Shown piece by piece: positions 10,601-20,395 of a stretch of 64,000 nucleotides of DNA; within the stretch, counting starts at the first letter, position 1; each line of letters starts with the position of its first letter. The notes beneath the pieces are model-generated. The model was given only the letters and a program-made list of their open reading frames with translations, did no database searches and was not told the DNA's origin. Location of the stretch: assembly GCA_000507305.1 (NCBI GenBank), contig DF239215.1, positions 248,001 through 312,000 of the forward strand, read 5' to 3'. The translations under genes and the position numbers were made by a program. The DNA comes from Breviolum minutum Mf 1.05b.01 (taxonomy: Eukaryota; Sar; Dinophyceae; Suessiales; Symbiodiniaceae).

Positions 10601-10694
10601 TTGGTGGTTTCAACCCATCTGAACAATATGCTCGTCAATGTAGGAATCTTCCCCAAATAGGGGTGAAAATAAAAGATGCTTGAAACCACCACAT
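10601..10694. repeat. Family 7 element
   Basis: TTGGTGGTTTCAACCCATCT at the left, AGGGGTGAAAATAAAAGATG inside, CTTGAAACCACCACA at the right. Confidence 0.6.
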
Positions 10695-10707
10695 GGTGAT
10701 TGTTTAC

Positions 10708-10799
10708 AGTACCCCCTGAAACTAACCAAAACGCGAAGACTTGTTTCCCAACCACCATTTTTGAAGGGGCGAACTCTTAGTTTTCGGGGGTGTACCCAT
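10708..10799. repeat. Family 3 element
   Basis: GTACCCCCTGAAACTAACC at the left and CTTAGTTTTCGGGGGTGTAC at the right, about 90 bp; interior TTTCCCAACCACCATTTTTG. Confidence 0.65.
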
Positions 10800-11139
10800 T
10801 GTTACAGGGCATACCATTGTTACAGGGCCTTTTTATATATTGTAATGAAGGGAACCATGGGGTTAAAAACAGGTTCCCTTCATTCATATAACCCCATGGT
10901 TCCCTTCATTCAAAAAGACCAGATTACTGAACTCACTCAGTTCCCAGGGCTTGGGCAACCCCCAATGGATGGATATGGCATCTAGACTTATATCAATCGT
11001 CAAAATGCTCTGCAAGGAAAGGATGCAGACTTCGGATTTCGGATGGCAAATACATCTACATTTACATTGGATCTGCCACACCCACTCAGGATTCCGGTGA
11101 CCACCAGGATGATGACATCTTTAGTATGGATATGAACAG

Positions 11140-11221
11140 TTTCTATCCCACCTTGGAAAAATGAAAATCATCTTCAAAAGTGCCTTCAAAATGGTGATAT
11201 GTTAGTTTTTTGGAGGGTACC
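11140..11221. repeat. Family 5 element, diverged
   Basis: Interior ATGAAAATCATCTTCAAAAG and right end GGTGATATGTTAG then TTGGAGGGTACC. Confidence 0.5.
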
Positions 11222-11229
11222 CCTTCTTC

Positions 11230-11388
11230 ATTAGGGAAAGGGGAAAGAAAGCAATCGAATCCAACACAAAACCTCGCCTGGTCGGAAGCTTCAGGACTTT
11301 CGAAGCTTCCTTGTGCTCCAGCACCGCCTTGCAAGAATACGTGTGAAAATAGTGGTGATTCCTGCGAGATTTCTGTGGAATCTGTACC
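11230..11388 (-). CDS. Predicted exon
   Basis: Minus strand reads HTYSCKAVLEHKEASKVLKL and then PTRRGFVLDSIAF, after a TTTTCAG acceptor at 11389-11391. Basic, helical. Not recognised. Confidence 0.4.
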
Positions 11389-11889
11389 CTGAAAATACGG
11401 CATGAGCTGATTATCCAGTTAAAGTCAGAACTTGGAACTAATAATTATGTGCTGATCAAAACCTGGGGGTAGCTCCTCAACTCCCTTCCCTTCGCATCAG
11501 TTAGGAATTGACTCGGATCATTCGAATTTTTTTGCATATGAGAATGAGAAACCACAGCAAAACTCCCAGTTCATTCCGCCAAAACGCTGGAGAAAAGTCC
11601 TTTACCAGAAATTGAATTCATCCCAACAGCTTTCTTTCTCTCCGGCTTAGCCTGGTGTTGATCTTTTTGTTATAAAAATTGACCCTCCAGTAAAACGAAC
11701 AAATCACCATTGAAAATCTACATCTTTCCTGGCAAATACTCACAATTTGCTGGCAAACGCAGACACAGCTCAAAGGCCGCAAAAATCAACGGTTCAACAG
11801 CCTCAGTTAGGTGAAATGAGCCCCCCCCAAAAAAAAACTTATGTATATATATATATATTTTTTTTTCCATAATAATTATACTGGTTGTA

Positions 11890-11992
11890 GAGGGGCCCTC
11901 ATTATTAGGTGGTCCATTATAATCCCCACTGGGTGGTATAATCCCATATAAACCCTAAATAAAACCCGTGGCCTTTTTTCATTGCTCAAGTG
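11890..11992 (+). repeat. Family 2 element
   Basis: Shares GGGGCCCTCATTATT, CCACTGGGTGGTATAATCCC and the right end GGCCTTTTTTCATTGCTCAA. Directly followed by a predicted minus-strand exon at 12003. Confidence 0.6.
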
Positions 11993-12002
11993 AGTTCACC
12001 TC

Positions 12003-12122
12003 CATTTTGGGGCAGGGTTGACCCAGCCTCCATGTCCAGAGTCTTGAACCAACTTGCCTGAGGATTTGAGGATCCGGTGGCTGGAGATGATCTTGTTGAG
12101 GTGGCTGAACAAAGGTGTCACA
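12003..12122 (-). CDS. Predicted exon
   Basis: Minus strand reads VTPLFSHLNKIISSHRILKS and then GKLVQDSGHGGWVNPAPKW. It lies directly beside the family-2 element 11890-11992. Family unknown. Confidence 0.45.
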
Positions 12123-12239
12123 CGCATACCGTCCCATAGCGTGCCCTAAGATCCAACGCTTTCCTGTACCAAATTTTATCTCAATATAAATCGCTTAAAT
12201 CCCTTCTATATGATTTGGGGAAGCCCAAATCGCTGTTTC

Positions 12240-12350
12240 TTAGTGCTCCAAAAGGGAAATAAATCCTGTTTAAGGCTTCGGTGTACTTCATCCAGGCGAT
12301 GAAGCTTGTAGCACCAACTGGTGTGGTTACAGTTGGGTAAGGTCCTGCCA
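12240..12350 (-). CDS. Possible exon
   Basis: Minus strand reads GPYPTVTTPVGATSFIAWMK and then YTEALNR. A second minus frame is also open. Borders unclear. Confidence 0.3.
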
Positions 12351-13342
12351 TTGTCCCTTGCATACGTTAAAACAGGGGCTGAATGCTCAGCGTTGGGAAG
12401 CATCAAACATAATTTTGAGCAATGCCCAAAAAATTGTGGCCTTTCTTTTTTCGATGTGGGATAAACCATTCAATGCACAACCTTATTGGGTCCTGCCCAA
12501 GCACTGGCTTACCCCAATGAAAATCCATAACGGTCCCTTGGCAAGATAATGCTGATTAGTTTCACACTGCAAACCAGGGTTGAACGGCAGGCTTTACATC
12601 CCTCAGTGTTCCATTGTTTTCCTGTTTTTTTTTGATAGTTTCCTGACCTCCCACCAACCCCAACCCCCCAACTTCACATGTTTAGCAACCTTTCCTGGCC
12701 CCACTCTCCCTTCAACTTGGCAAAAAAAACGACCTAGGTATTTTTCATTTGTTTTTCTTGTCCCTCCGGGTTTTTCCCGTTTGTTTTTTTGTGTTTTTCT
12801 ATTTTTAGAACACGCAACAAAAACCTACCAAAGACACACACGAGCAATAAGGTTTTTCATAAACCTACCCCCCCCAAACCGGGTCAAAAAGTTGGATGTC
12901 CAGGATATGTCCAGGTGTTTTTTTTTCCCCAAAAAAAAAAACACGACACCACAGCAACACCAAACGCCGCCACCTTCAGGCCCTGTAAAGAGTTGATGCA
13001 AGCCACCCATTTGATTCCTCACCTCTGGTTTTATAAAACGGCTGGCGTTTGCCACGAAAATCCCCCCTTTTGGGATTATAAGGTGGGAAATGTGAACCAT
13101 TGATAAGGCCTGGTTTATTTGGGGGAAAATGTGCCATTGATGGTGGGGTGGGGCCCCTTAGATTTCCTATGATATTAGTTGGGGTGTGGCTGGCGCCCTT
13201 CCCAAGAATGCTGCAATCGTGATCCGACAAGGATGACAATGAAGGAGGTAACCTGGGAGGCAGCAGTGCCACACCTTGTCTTAAGGGCATAAAGTCTTTC
13301 CATGATTCTCGGATCATTTCCAATATAAAGACACCAAAAAGG

Positions 13343-13442
13343 TACCCTCTTGGGAACGATTTACATATCCCATCCAGTTGGGCAGTTGGGAAGATGAGTT
13401 GCCTTTCCCATTGGTTGGATATGCGATCATTCACTGGAGGGT
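13343..13442. repeat. Family 5 element
   Basis: Left TACCCTCTTGGGAACGATTT then ACATATCCC, right GGATATGCGATCATTCACTG then GAGGGTAG. About 100 bp. Confidence 0.6.
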
Positions 13443-13646
13443 AGTTTTATTTTTACAAAAAGCGGCTTGAAAAGGGGCAAGTTGATGCCAACCATTTTGT
13501 GTCAAATCAAATCCAAGGACTCAGCAACCCCAAAAACTTGGAGAAAATCCAAGGAATCAAAGCAGTTGAGGTTTGCATGCCTTTTTGTGGTTTTTGTCGT
13601 GGTTTTTTGGGATGAAGACCTCTAAAGACCTTGGGAAAAGCAACCT

Positions 13647-13757
13647 TTAAAGATCAAATTTCGCGGAGTAAAAATTGATCCTTCCCAAACAGCTTGGATC
13701 CCAGAGAAATCCGTCCTTCTCCACGAGACCATCAAAGTCACGATGATCATCCCACCT
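13647..13757 (-). CDS. Predicted exon
   Basis: Minus strand reads RWDDHRDFDGLVEKDGFLWD and then PSCLGRINFYSAKFDL, with TAA at 13647. Clear coding character. Not recognised. Confidence 0.45.
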   Translation of the reverse strand, partial: RWDDHRDFDGLVEKDGFLWDPSCLGRINFYSAKFDL

Positions 13758-14221
13758 GATGATGCGAGAAAAACACATGCATGGGCTGATATGAAATATA
13801 TAATAGATGTATATATACCAGCACCTTCCAAAAAGTGCCAATTAAACCCTAACAAATGGAGAATTGACACCCTGTAACTGGACCATTTGGCACTTTGGCA
13901 CCCTTTAAAAGGGTGCACGTGTATATGGGAAACATCATGGTTGGTCCCAAGGTCTTATGTGAGTTGTTGATGCAAAAATTTGCTTCACAAAAAAATGGAG
14001 GCATGTGTGCTTTAAAGATGCAGTTTCTTGGAAAGTTTCATATTGCTGTTTTCTCGCTGCTGAGATGTTGTTGTGTCATGTTGTGCCTTGAGTCTTGACA
14101 AGTTGTCTTGGATGTGGGATGATATCGGATGCGACGGGATGATATGGGGTGATATGAAACTATATGGAACGAATATATACGTTACTAATAAGATCAAATA
14201 TAATTTGGTTCATCTCCATGG

Positions 14222-14372
14222 TTACCCCCTGGAAGTTTAACAGCTCGCCCCTGAAGAATTACCGGGCCCCAAAAGGAAAGGCTTGTCTTCCAACCATCCA
14301 GTTTTCAGGGGGTGGAGGATGAAATGTTCATGGGTTATGTATGGTTACGTTAGTTTCAGGGTGTGTAGTATT
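14222..14372. repeat. Family 3 element adjoining an exon
   Basis: CCCCCTGGAAGTTTAACAGC at the left, GGCCCCAAAAGGAAA in the interior, GTTAGTTTCAGGGTGTG at the right. The right end touches the predicted exon 14540-14375. Confidence 0.6.
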
Positions 14373-14374
14373 TC

Positions 14375-14540
14375 TGTGTTTCTCTCGCCAAAGTTGTCAA
14401 CACCTCGAGACAGCATAGAGACCTCGATCCTTTTCACTCGAGCGGCCGTTTGGCTCATTTTCTGGATGGCTGGGGTGAACTCTTGCATCCCGTTTCGGAG
14501 CCTTGAAACGCTGCGTTCTTCCTGGAGATATGACAGCTCT
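14375..14540 (-). CDS. Predicted exon, helical
   Basis: Minus strand reads LSYLQEERSVSRLRNGMQEF and continues to VDNFGERNT. Rich in Glu, Arg and Gln with heptad-like spacing, probably a coiled coil. Acceptor ATTCAG. Its 3' edge lies against a family-3 element at 14222-14372. It lies downstream of the SDE2-like stop and so belongs to another gene. Confidence 0.5.
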
Positions 14541-14639
14541 GAATGGTTGTGGCGCTATATTTAAGTGTGGCATGTGGTGATATCTATGAATCATCTTGCA
14601 CATGTTGCGAATGGATGACTTGTACATCATCAAACATCT

Positions 14640-14735
14640 TACACCCCCTAAACGAACATGTCCCCTGAAAATAATGGTTGGTTCACATGTATTTCTCATT
14701 TAACAAGGGACCATGTAGTTTTCGGGAATCTAAGT
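14640..14735. repeat. Family 3 element, diverged
   Basis: ACACCCCCTAAACGAACATG and TGAAAATAATGGTTGG at the left; GTAGTTTTCGGG at the right. Confidence 0.45.
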
Positions 14736-14787
14736 TGCAAGATTTTTTTGGTATGACGAAGTGGTTGATAGCACTCTACTAGCCTAC

Positions 14788-17700
14788 TCACTTGGACGAC
14801 GCAGCAGATGCCGATGCTGAAGCTGATGGATTCCCAGCTTCATCTTCGCTACCGCTACTCAAGGCATTCAAGGCACTCATTGCTCCCATCCAATCCATTC
14901 CATCATATCCATCCTCCTCCTTCTCATTCTTCTTCTCTTCTTCCTCTGCCATTTTCATGCGTTTCTGTTCTTGTTCACCATCTTCACCATTTTTTTCATC
15001 ATCTTCGCCATCACCTTCATCTTCCAAATGTTTAAGTCCTTGACTTACCAAGGAATCCCTGGAAGCTGCCGAACGCTTCAGCTTTCGCAAGAACTCGGGA
15101 TCTAAGCCGTCCGATTCGGGGTTCGTGACCTTTGGCAATTCTGGACCTTCACCCGTGAGGAGATTCACCTGAGAGGTTGGCAAAAACGGGATTTCTCGGG
15201 GTTTTTGCAACGGCAACTCACACCGACATCTTGCCCCGGTGAACTGAAGAGATCTTCATGACATGAAATTTCCATCTGTGTTGTGTATTCATCCCTCGGA
15301 TTTCTGATACATGTGTATGAATTGTAGCATTTATCTGAGATATGCACAGCACCCTCGAAAAATCACAACAGGTTCACCTGAAAATCACCCCGGATTGAAG
15401 AGGAAAATCATGTTCCAAACCTTCAAATGTTTGGATTCAAAAATGTTCATTTGCAGGGGAAACATCCATGAAATCCTGGTGAGTTTTCACGATGCTTAAA
15501 AATAGCTTGTTTACAATTCCCACGCCACTGTTAGTGTAGGGGGGATGTGTCCAATATATACGTACAATAAACAATGGGAAAATTAACATTAACAACAAAA
15601 AGCATTCCCAACAAAAAATCTCAAACTATGAAACCGCTAAAGAATCTTCACCAAGGAATCTACATATGTATATACAACAAACCTTTGCCGCAGCCATACC
15701 GGCTTCTACATGCAGAGAGGAAAAAATACAACAAACATCTTCACCAAAAAAAACTTGGCTGCGCATAGGTCGAGGGTTATAGGGTGAACCAACCCTTGAT
15801 ATGGGAAATGGTTGGGTAATCCTATAACTCTGTCGACATGTACAGCTAAAAAAATCTCTCGATGTATATACGTGTGTGTATATACATATATATATATACA
15901 TGTTATATGTGTGTGTAAATCTCTATGCACACAAAAACAAACATCTTCACCAAAAAATATAAATCTCAACAAAAAAAAGTGACCAATTCATCTTCCCTTT
16001 TCTTCTTCTCCAACCATTCCTTGATTCTCTCCACGGCTTTGACATGTCGAATGCGACGACCGTTCAAATCGCGCATGGCATCAAAGTTGGTGGTCTTCTT
16101 ACCTGTCGGTGTGGCACCCGTTTCATGGAACCAACCGTTAAGGTACGGGTACATGCCAATGGGACATGTACCACTGAAACAGGAGACTTGGGATTTGGGG
16201 ACAAATCACCCCCCAAAAAAAAAATATGGCAGAAACACGGAGGAGGCTTGGAAGGATTGCACAAAAGAGACGTGCTGGCACAAAGTCACGCTCAATGAGA
16301 TATTATAGATTCAGATTCTGTGAATATTTGGGTGCTGCTATTTGCTCAAAGTGTTGCAAGTTGCAGCCGTTTGTTTTTGAAGTTTCTGTCTCTTATTTTT
16401 TTTTGATAAGGTTCCATGTTCACTATCGAAAAATGAGTTTGATATTCGAACCAAGAACCGCCTGCCAGGGATGCAAAATACACCATCTGACAGGATTCCC
16501 TGCTGAAACCAAGTGATGTTTGCAAACCCTCAAAAATCACACCCCACAAATTTAAGATGGCCAACAAAATGATTCCAATCAAGAGTGCTGTTGAAGAGAA
16601 AATCCATCAAAACCACTCTGATATTAATGAAACCCAAGGCCCAATACACATCTTCTTCATCAACGTTTGTATTTTGGTCGGATTTTCTCTTCACCACGCC
16701 TTCGCCGTTTTCCCCGCGCCTCCCTTCTGCGATCGCAGCAATGAACCGAAACCACCCTTGCCGCCCAACAGCTTACAGACCACACGAATCATGGGTGGAC
16801 CCGGTTCCGTTCGGCCAAGGAAGGCTATTGCAGTCTTCCTATGGCGGTTGAGCTGGTGGAGAAACAATCTGAATCTACGGGCGCAAACATAACCAGTGAT
16901 AAGTAGGGTGAGTTATAACTCCGCTTCTGGGGGGTGAAATAACCCCAGTTTCCCAATGTATATAACTAGTAGGGGCCCATCTTGTGTGATATACATTGCT
17001 TTTTGTGGTGAAGAAAAATACAAGACACGTGGTACTGCTGGGCTGGGTAAGGTAGATACTTTTCTCATCCGACACCCTGTAGTTTGGCGACTCACCGAAG
17101 CGGTGCATCGGATGACCACAGCATTGAAGTATAAACAACCTATATACCCCGATGAATCGTTGGGTCCCCAAAGAAAAGGAAAGAACGTTGCAAACATTTT
17201 GGCAGGAAAAACACTTGGAACACGTATTATGAAACAATCATCCCCAAATGCTTTGCACATGGAAGTGGGATTCAACCACCAAAACTGCTCTAAAAATAAA
17301 ACAATCAACGAACAAAAACACATGTCTTCCTCAATTGTTCTGACCTACCCCTTTTTTTTTAAGTTCATCTACTCACACGGTGATTGCTTCTTACTCCCAT
17401 TTTTTGGACACTTCGCCACTTCACCTCAAAAGGTGACCGAGAAACACCACCCCGCAGGTGGTGACTTGAGGTTAAGGGAAGGTGGAAATGATCAAGCTAA
17501 GGCAGCCCCTGCAAGGGTGCAGGCATCCCAAAAAAGAAACGAGCTCATCTGCCAGGCCTTTCATTTGTCCCCCCCCCAAAAAAAAAACTGACCCTCCAGG
17601 AAATTAACATATCCCAATCCCACCTTGGGAAGTTCGGAAAATCATCGACTCAAAAGTGCCATTTTGGGGGGATATGTGATCGTTCCCTGGAGGGTATATA

Positions 17701-18033
17701 GTTTCAACCAGGGTGGCAAGGTTACAACCAACGGAAGCTCAAGTAGATTCAGATTTTGAAAAAAGGTCAGATTTTACGACAATGTCCTGCTTCAAGAACC
17801 CTACCGTACAAAGACCCCCCCCCAAAAAAAAAGACCGAATTCCATCCCCTGTCATTTCACATGGTTTCACGTTTTCACGTGTTGCCACGTGGTTTAATCC
17901 CGCAGCCAAGCTTCCTGAGTTCCAAATCGCGACCCTGAAAGAGGATTCGATACTCGGCCTCGAAGACAACGTCCTTCTTTTCGAGGGGGAATTTACCGGA
18001 AAAAACCCTTCCTCCCGTAATACATCGAATCAT
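14788..18033 (-). CDS. SDE2: SDE2-like ubiquitin-fold splicing/genome-stability factor (4 predicted exons)
   Basis: Predicted exons: 18033-17889, 16824-16714, 16102-15984 and 15216-14788. Exon 1 starts MIRCITGGRVFSG and carries a ubiquitin-like stretch (YRILFQGRDLELRKLG). Exon 2 completes the fold and has the hallmark KLLGGKGGFGSLLR, in which Sde2 proteins are cut after Gly-Gly to release Lys-Gly-Gly. Exon 3 has KKTTNFDAMRDLNGRRI and an EW-containing helix, the conserved Sde2 domain. Exon 4 is acidic (Glu/Asp runs), ends in Ala/Ser repeats and has the stop codon. Total is about 265 residues. Family knowledge: fission-yeast Sde2 is activated by deubiquitinases and promotes splicing of selected introns; human SDE2 also acts at replication forks. 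The exon 2 donor is not a clear GT. I see no C-terminal SAP domain. Confidence 0.72.
16890..16984. repeat. Family 4 element inside SDE2-like intron 1
   Basis: CCAGTGATAAGTAGGGTGAG, GGGTGAAATAACCCCAGTTT and AACTAGTAGGGGCCCATCTT. Lies between the predicted exons 18033-17889 and 16824-16714. Confidence 0.65.
17591..17695. repeat. Family 5 element inside SDE2-like intron 1
   Basis: Left ACCCTCCAGGAAATTAACAT, right GGATATGTGATCGTTCCCTG then GAGGGT; interior GAAAATCATCGACTCAAAAG. The ends are inverted repeats of about 25 bp. Confidence 0.7.
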
Positions 18034-18308
18034 ATCACATTAGATGCTACCTAGCACCTATTACCAGAACCAGAATCCTGACCTGATTAAAAAAGAGACG
18101 CAGCAGGACCTTTTTATGAAACTATCTTTCATAATTTCACCGACCCACCAAACACCAAGCTAAACATGGTACTCCCAAAAAAAAAAAACATCTCTCCAAA
18201 AAAGGGACCAATTTAAAAGGAAATTTCATCTTCCAACCATTGATGGAACATCAAGGGGGTGATATTCGTTCGTTTTCGGGGCAGTAACTAACATCCCGAC
18301 TCAAGTCG

Positions 18309-18390
18309 TCATCCCAGATCCTCATCTTTAAGGTCAAAGTCTTGAAAAGCTTCAGCTAAATCATCCACCTCGCGCGCTTTCAGTGAGATG
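18309..18390 (-). CDS. Predicted terminal exon (acidic C-terminus)
   Basis: Reads EVDDLAEAFQDFDLKDEDLG and then TGA at 18311-18309. A strongly acidic C-terminal tail lying about 280 bp upstream of the SDE2-like start. Probably the 3' end of the gene whose exons lie between 20 and 24 kb. Confidence 0.5.
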
Positions 18391-18551
18391 ATTTAAGCTA
18401 GCAACCTAAGCACCTTGAGATTTGAGATACAACCTGGCAAAATATGAGATTTTGCTCTGCTGCTTGACATATGTTGACAAAATATCAAAATTCAGGACCA
18501 GTTGAAACTATTGAAACGCTGTACTTGGTGCAACTATATTGACTATATTGT

Positions 18552-18658
18552 CTCCCCTCCCAGTAATAATAGGGACCAAAAGAACCATCACAATCACACA
18601 CGGCATTTTCTAGGCGATGCCGTTTACCTCCAACTATACTGACTATTACTGGGAGGGA
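18552..18658. repeat. Family 10 palindromic element
   Basis: Left CTCCCCTCCCAGTAATAATA, right GACTATTACTGGGAGGGA. A related end occurs at 8918-8935 (CTGTTACTGGGAGGGGG). Confidence 0.6.
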
Positions 18659-19019
18659 CACCCCTAGGTAGATGATATGATATCCGACGTAAGTTTCGGA
18701 TGGTGAATTTGGCTAAGAAAATTCAAAAGCAGATTTGCCAGGCCTTTCTCAATGAAATTCCCTTTTCAAAAGCCCTGATCATAAGGCCAGCTATTTCTGC
18801 GGGGATTAGGGAGGAGGCAGGTTGAACAACCAAGTAACCATATAGCAACCTTTCAAAAAGTTCGTCATAGCCGAGGGAGAAAAAAAAACATTATCTTCAC
18901 ATCAAGCCAGTTTTCCACATAGGTTCCGCCAAAACACTGGCTCACAGTGAATCATGAATAAGGTTAATAGTTGGGGGTCCCAATACTAAATACGCGTCAT
19001 GATTTCCACCAGGGTTTGG

Positions 19020-19179
19020 GTACTTGGAGGATTATCCCAGTTAGAAAGTGGTTAGTTCAGGGGTTTACTTCAGCCATTTATCTCTAGACTAACCCCGATC
19101 CTTAAGAGGACGAAAACTAACCATGGTTATTTTCACCACTTACAAATCTTACAAATCATGGGACGATCCTCCAAGTAGG
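19020..19179. repeat. Family 8 element (GTACTTGGAGGAT...)
   Basis: Left GTACTTGGAGGATTATCCC, right GGGACGATCCTCCAAGTAG, inverted with two mismatches; interior ACCATGGTTATTTTCACCAC. Confidence 0.65.
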
Positions 19180-19654
19180 ACCTAAGTCCCGTATATCAAG
19201 CCCGAACCAACTTGTGTTTGGTTTCTTTTCCATCCCTCTCTTACTTGGATGGCTCACCTCGTTCAACTCCTGTCCATCAAGTTGAAAATCTTTAGACGTT
19301 CTGAAGATCTCCGTCTCGAGGGCAGATCTGACCTCAGAAAAAAACATACAAACAGATCGTTGTTGTGGCTGTTTTTTGGGGGGTTGGTTGTTTTTCTGCC
19401 AAAAAAGGTTGGTTGTTTTTCTGCCAAATGGATAGCCACGATAGCTTGCTTTTTGAAAGGAAATGCATGTTCCAAGCCGCATTTTTGATATCCATGCCAA
19501 GTTTGGGGGGTGTATTCCTTGTAGACTTGTAGAAATCTCTTGGCACAAACGTGGTTGGGAGGAAAGTTTTGTGGGATAGGAAACCGGAAAAACTCAACAC
19601 GTTTAGCAACGAATTTACCGGTACACTAAAAAAAACATAACTCATGAAAATCGG

Positions 19655-19727
19655 CCGGGCCCCAAAAGGAAACTAGTATTCCAACCATCCATTTTGAGGT
19701 GCTAGCTGTTAGTTTTGCAAGGGTAAA
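19655..19727. repeat. Family 3 element, right half
   Basis: GGGCCCCAAAAGGAAACTAG, TTCCAACCATCCATTTTGAG and GCTAGCTGTTAGTTTTGC match family 3; the left end is missing. Confidence 0.55.
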
Positions 19728-20395
19728 GGGTGTGACAAGCGAGGCATGAAATTTCTGCCGAGCCCACAGAACTTCTACTCGTTGATTCTGTGTAGATTCT
19801 GGGGCCCTTTGGCTAAGCTCAGCAATGAACAGGGCAAGCAATGCATGCTTTCTAGCTCTCCAAGTTCCCCCCCAAAAAAACCTCAGCGTCCAAGTGACCG
19901 CAAAATCATAGCTCAAACAACTCAAACACCCGATCTTTGGTGAAAAAACATCAACCCCTCCCTTGCCTTCCCCAAAAAAACAGACAACAAAACTTTGGAG
20001 CCTTGTAGCTTTGAAGCCTTTACCCATCTTTCTGTTCCACCTGTTTTCCCTAGAAGTTTTTTTAAGAAATCTCCTGGAAGTGTCAAGAGAACGGTTTTTT
20101 TTGGAAGAACCATTGAAACCAGTGGTCTTTGCACCAGGGTTTCTCTTGCTTCCCGAAAATTTACAGTACCCTTCCTCCCATAATCATGGTTTTTCGTGAA
20201 AAATAGGGGTGTATCTCCAATAGTAGCTTCCTTTCATTTGGGTGGCAGTTTTCCACTGAACCAATGATTATGGGAGAAAGGGGTACACCCAGGAAGATTA
20301 ACATGGAACCTGAGAATGCACCCCTGGAAGAGGAAAATCATCTTCCAGACCTTCTATGTTGATCTTTGGGGGCGTGTCACTAATTCCAAGTGACC

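Noticed and set aside
16956-17591. 211-codon plus-strand ORF
   Set aside because: It crosses the predicted SDE2-like intron 1, includes part of a family-4 element and homopolymer tracts, and shows no domain.
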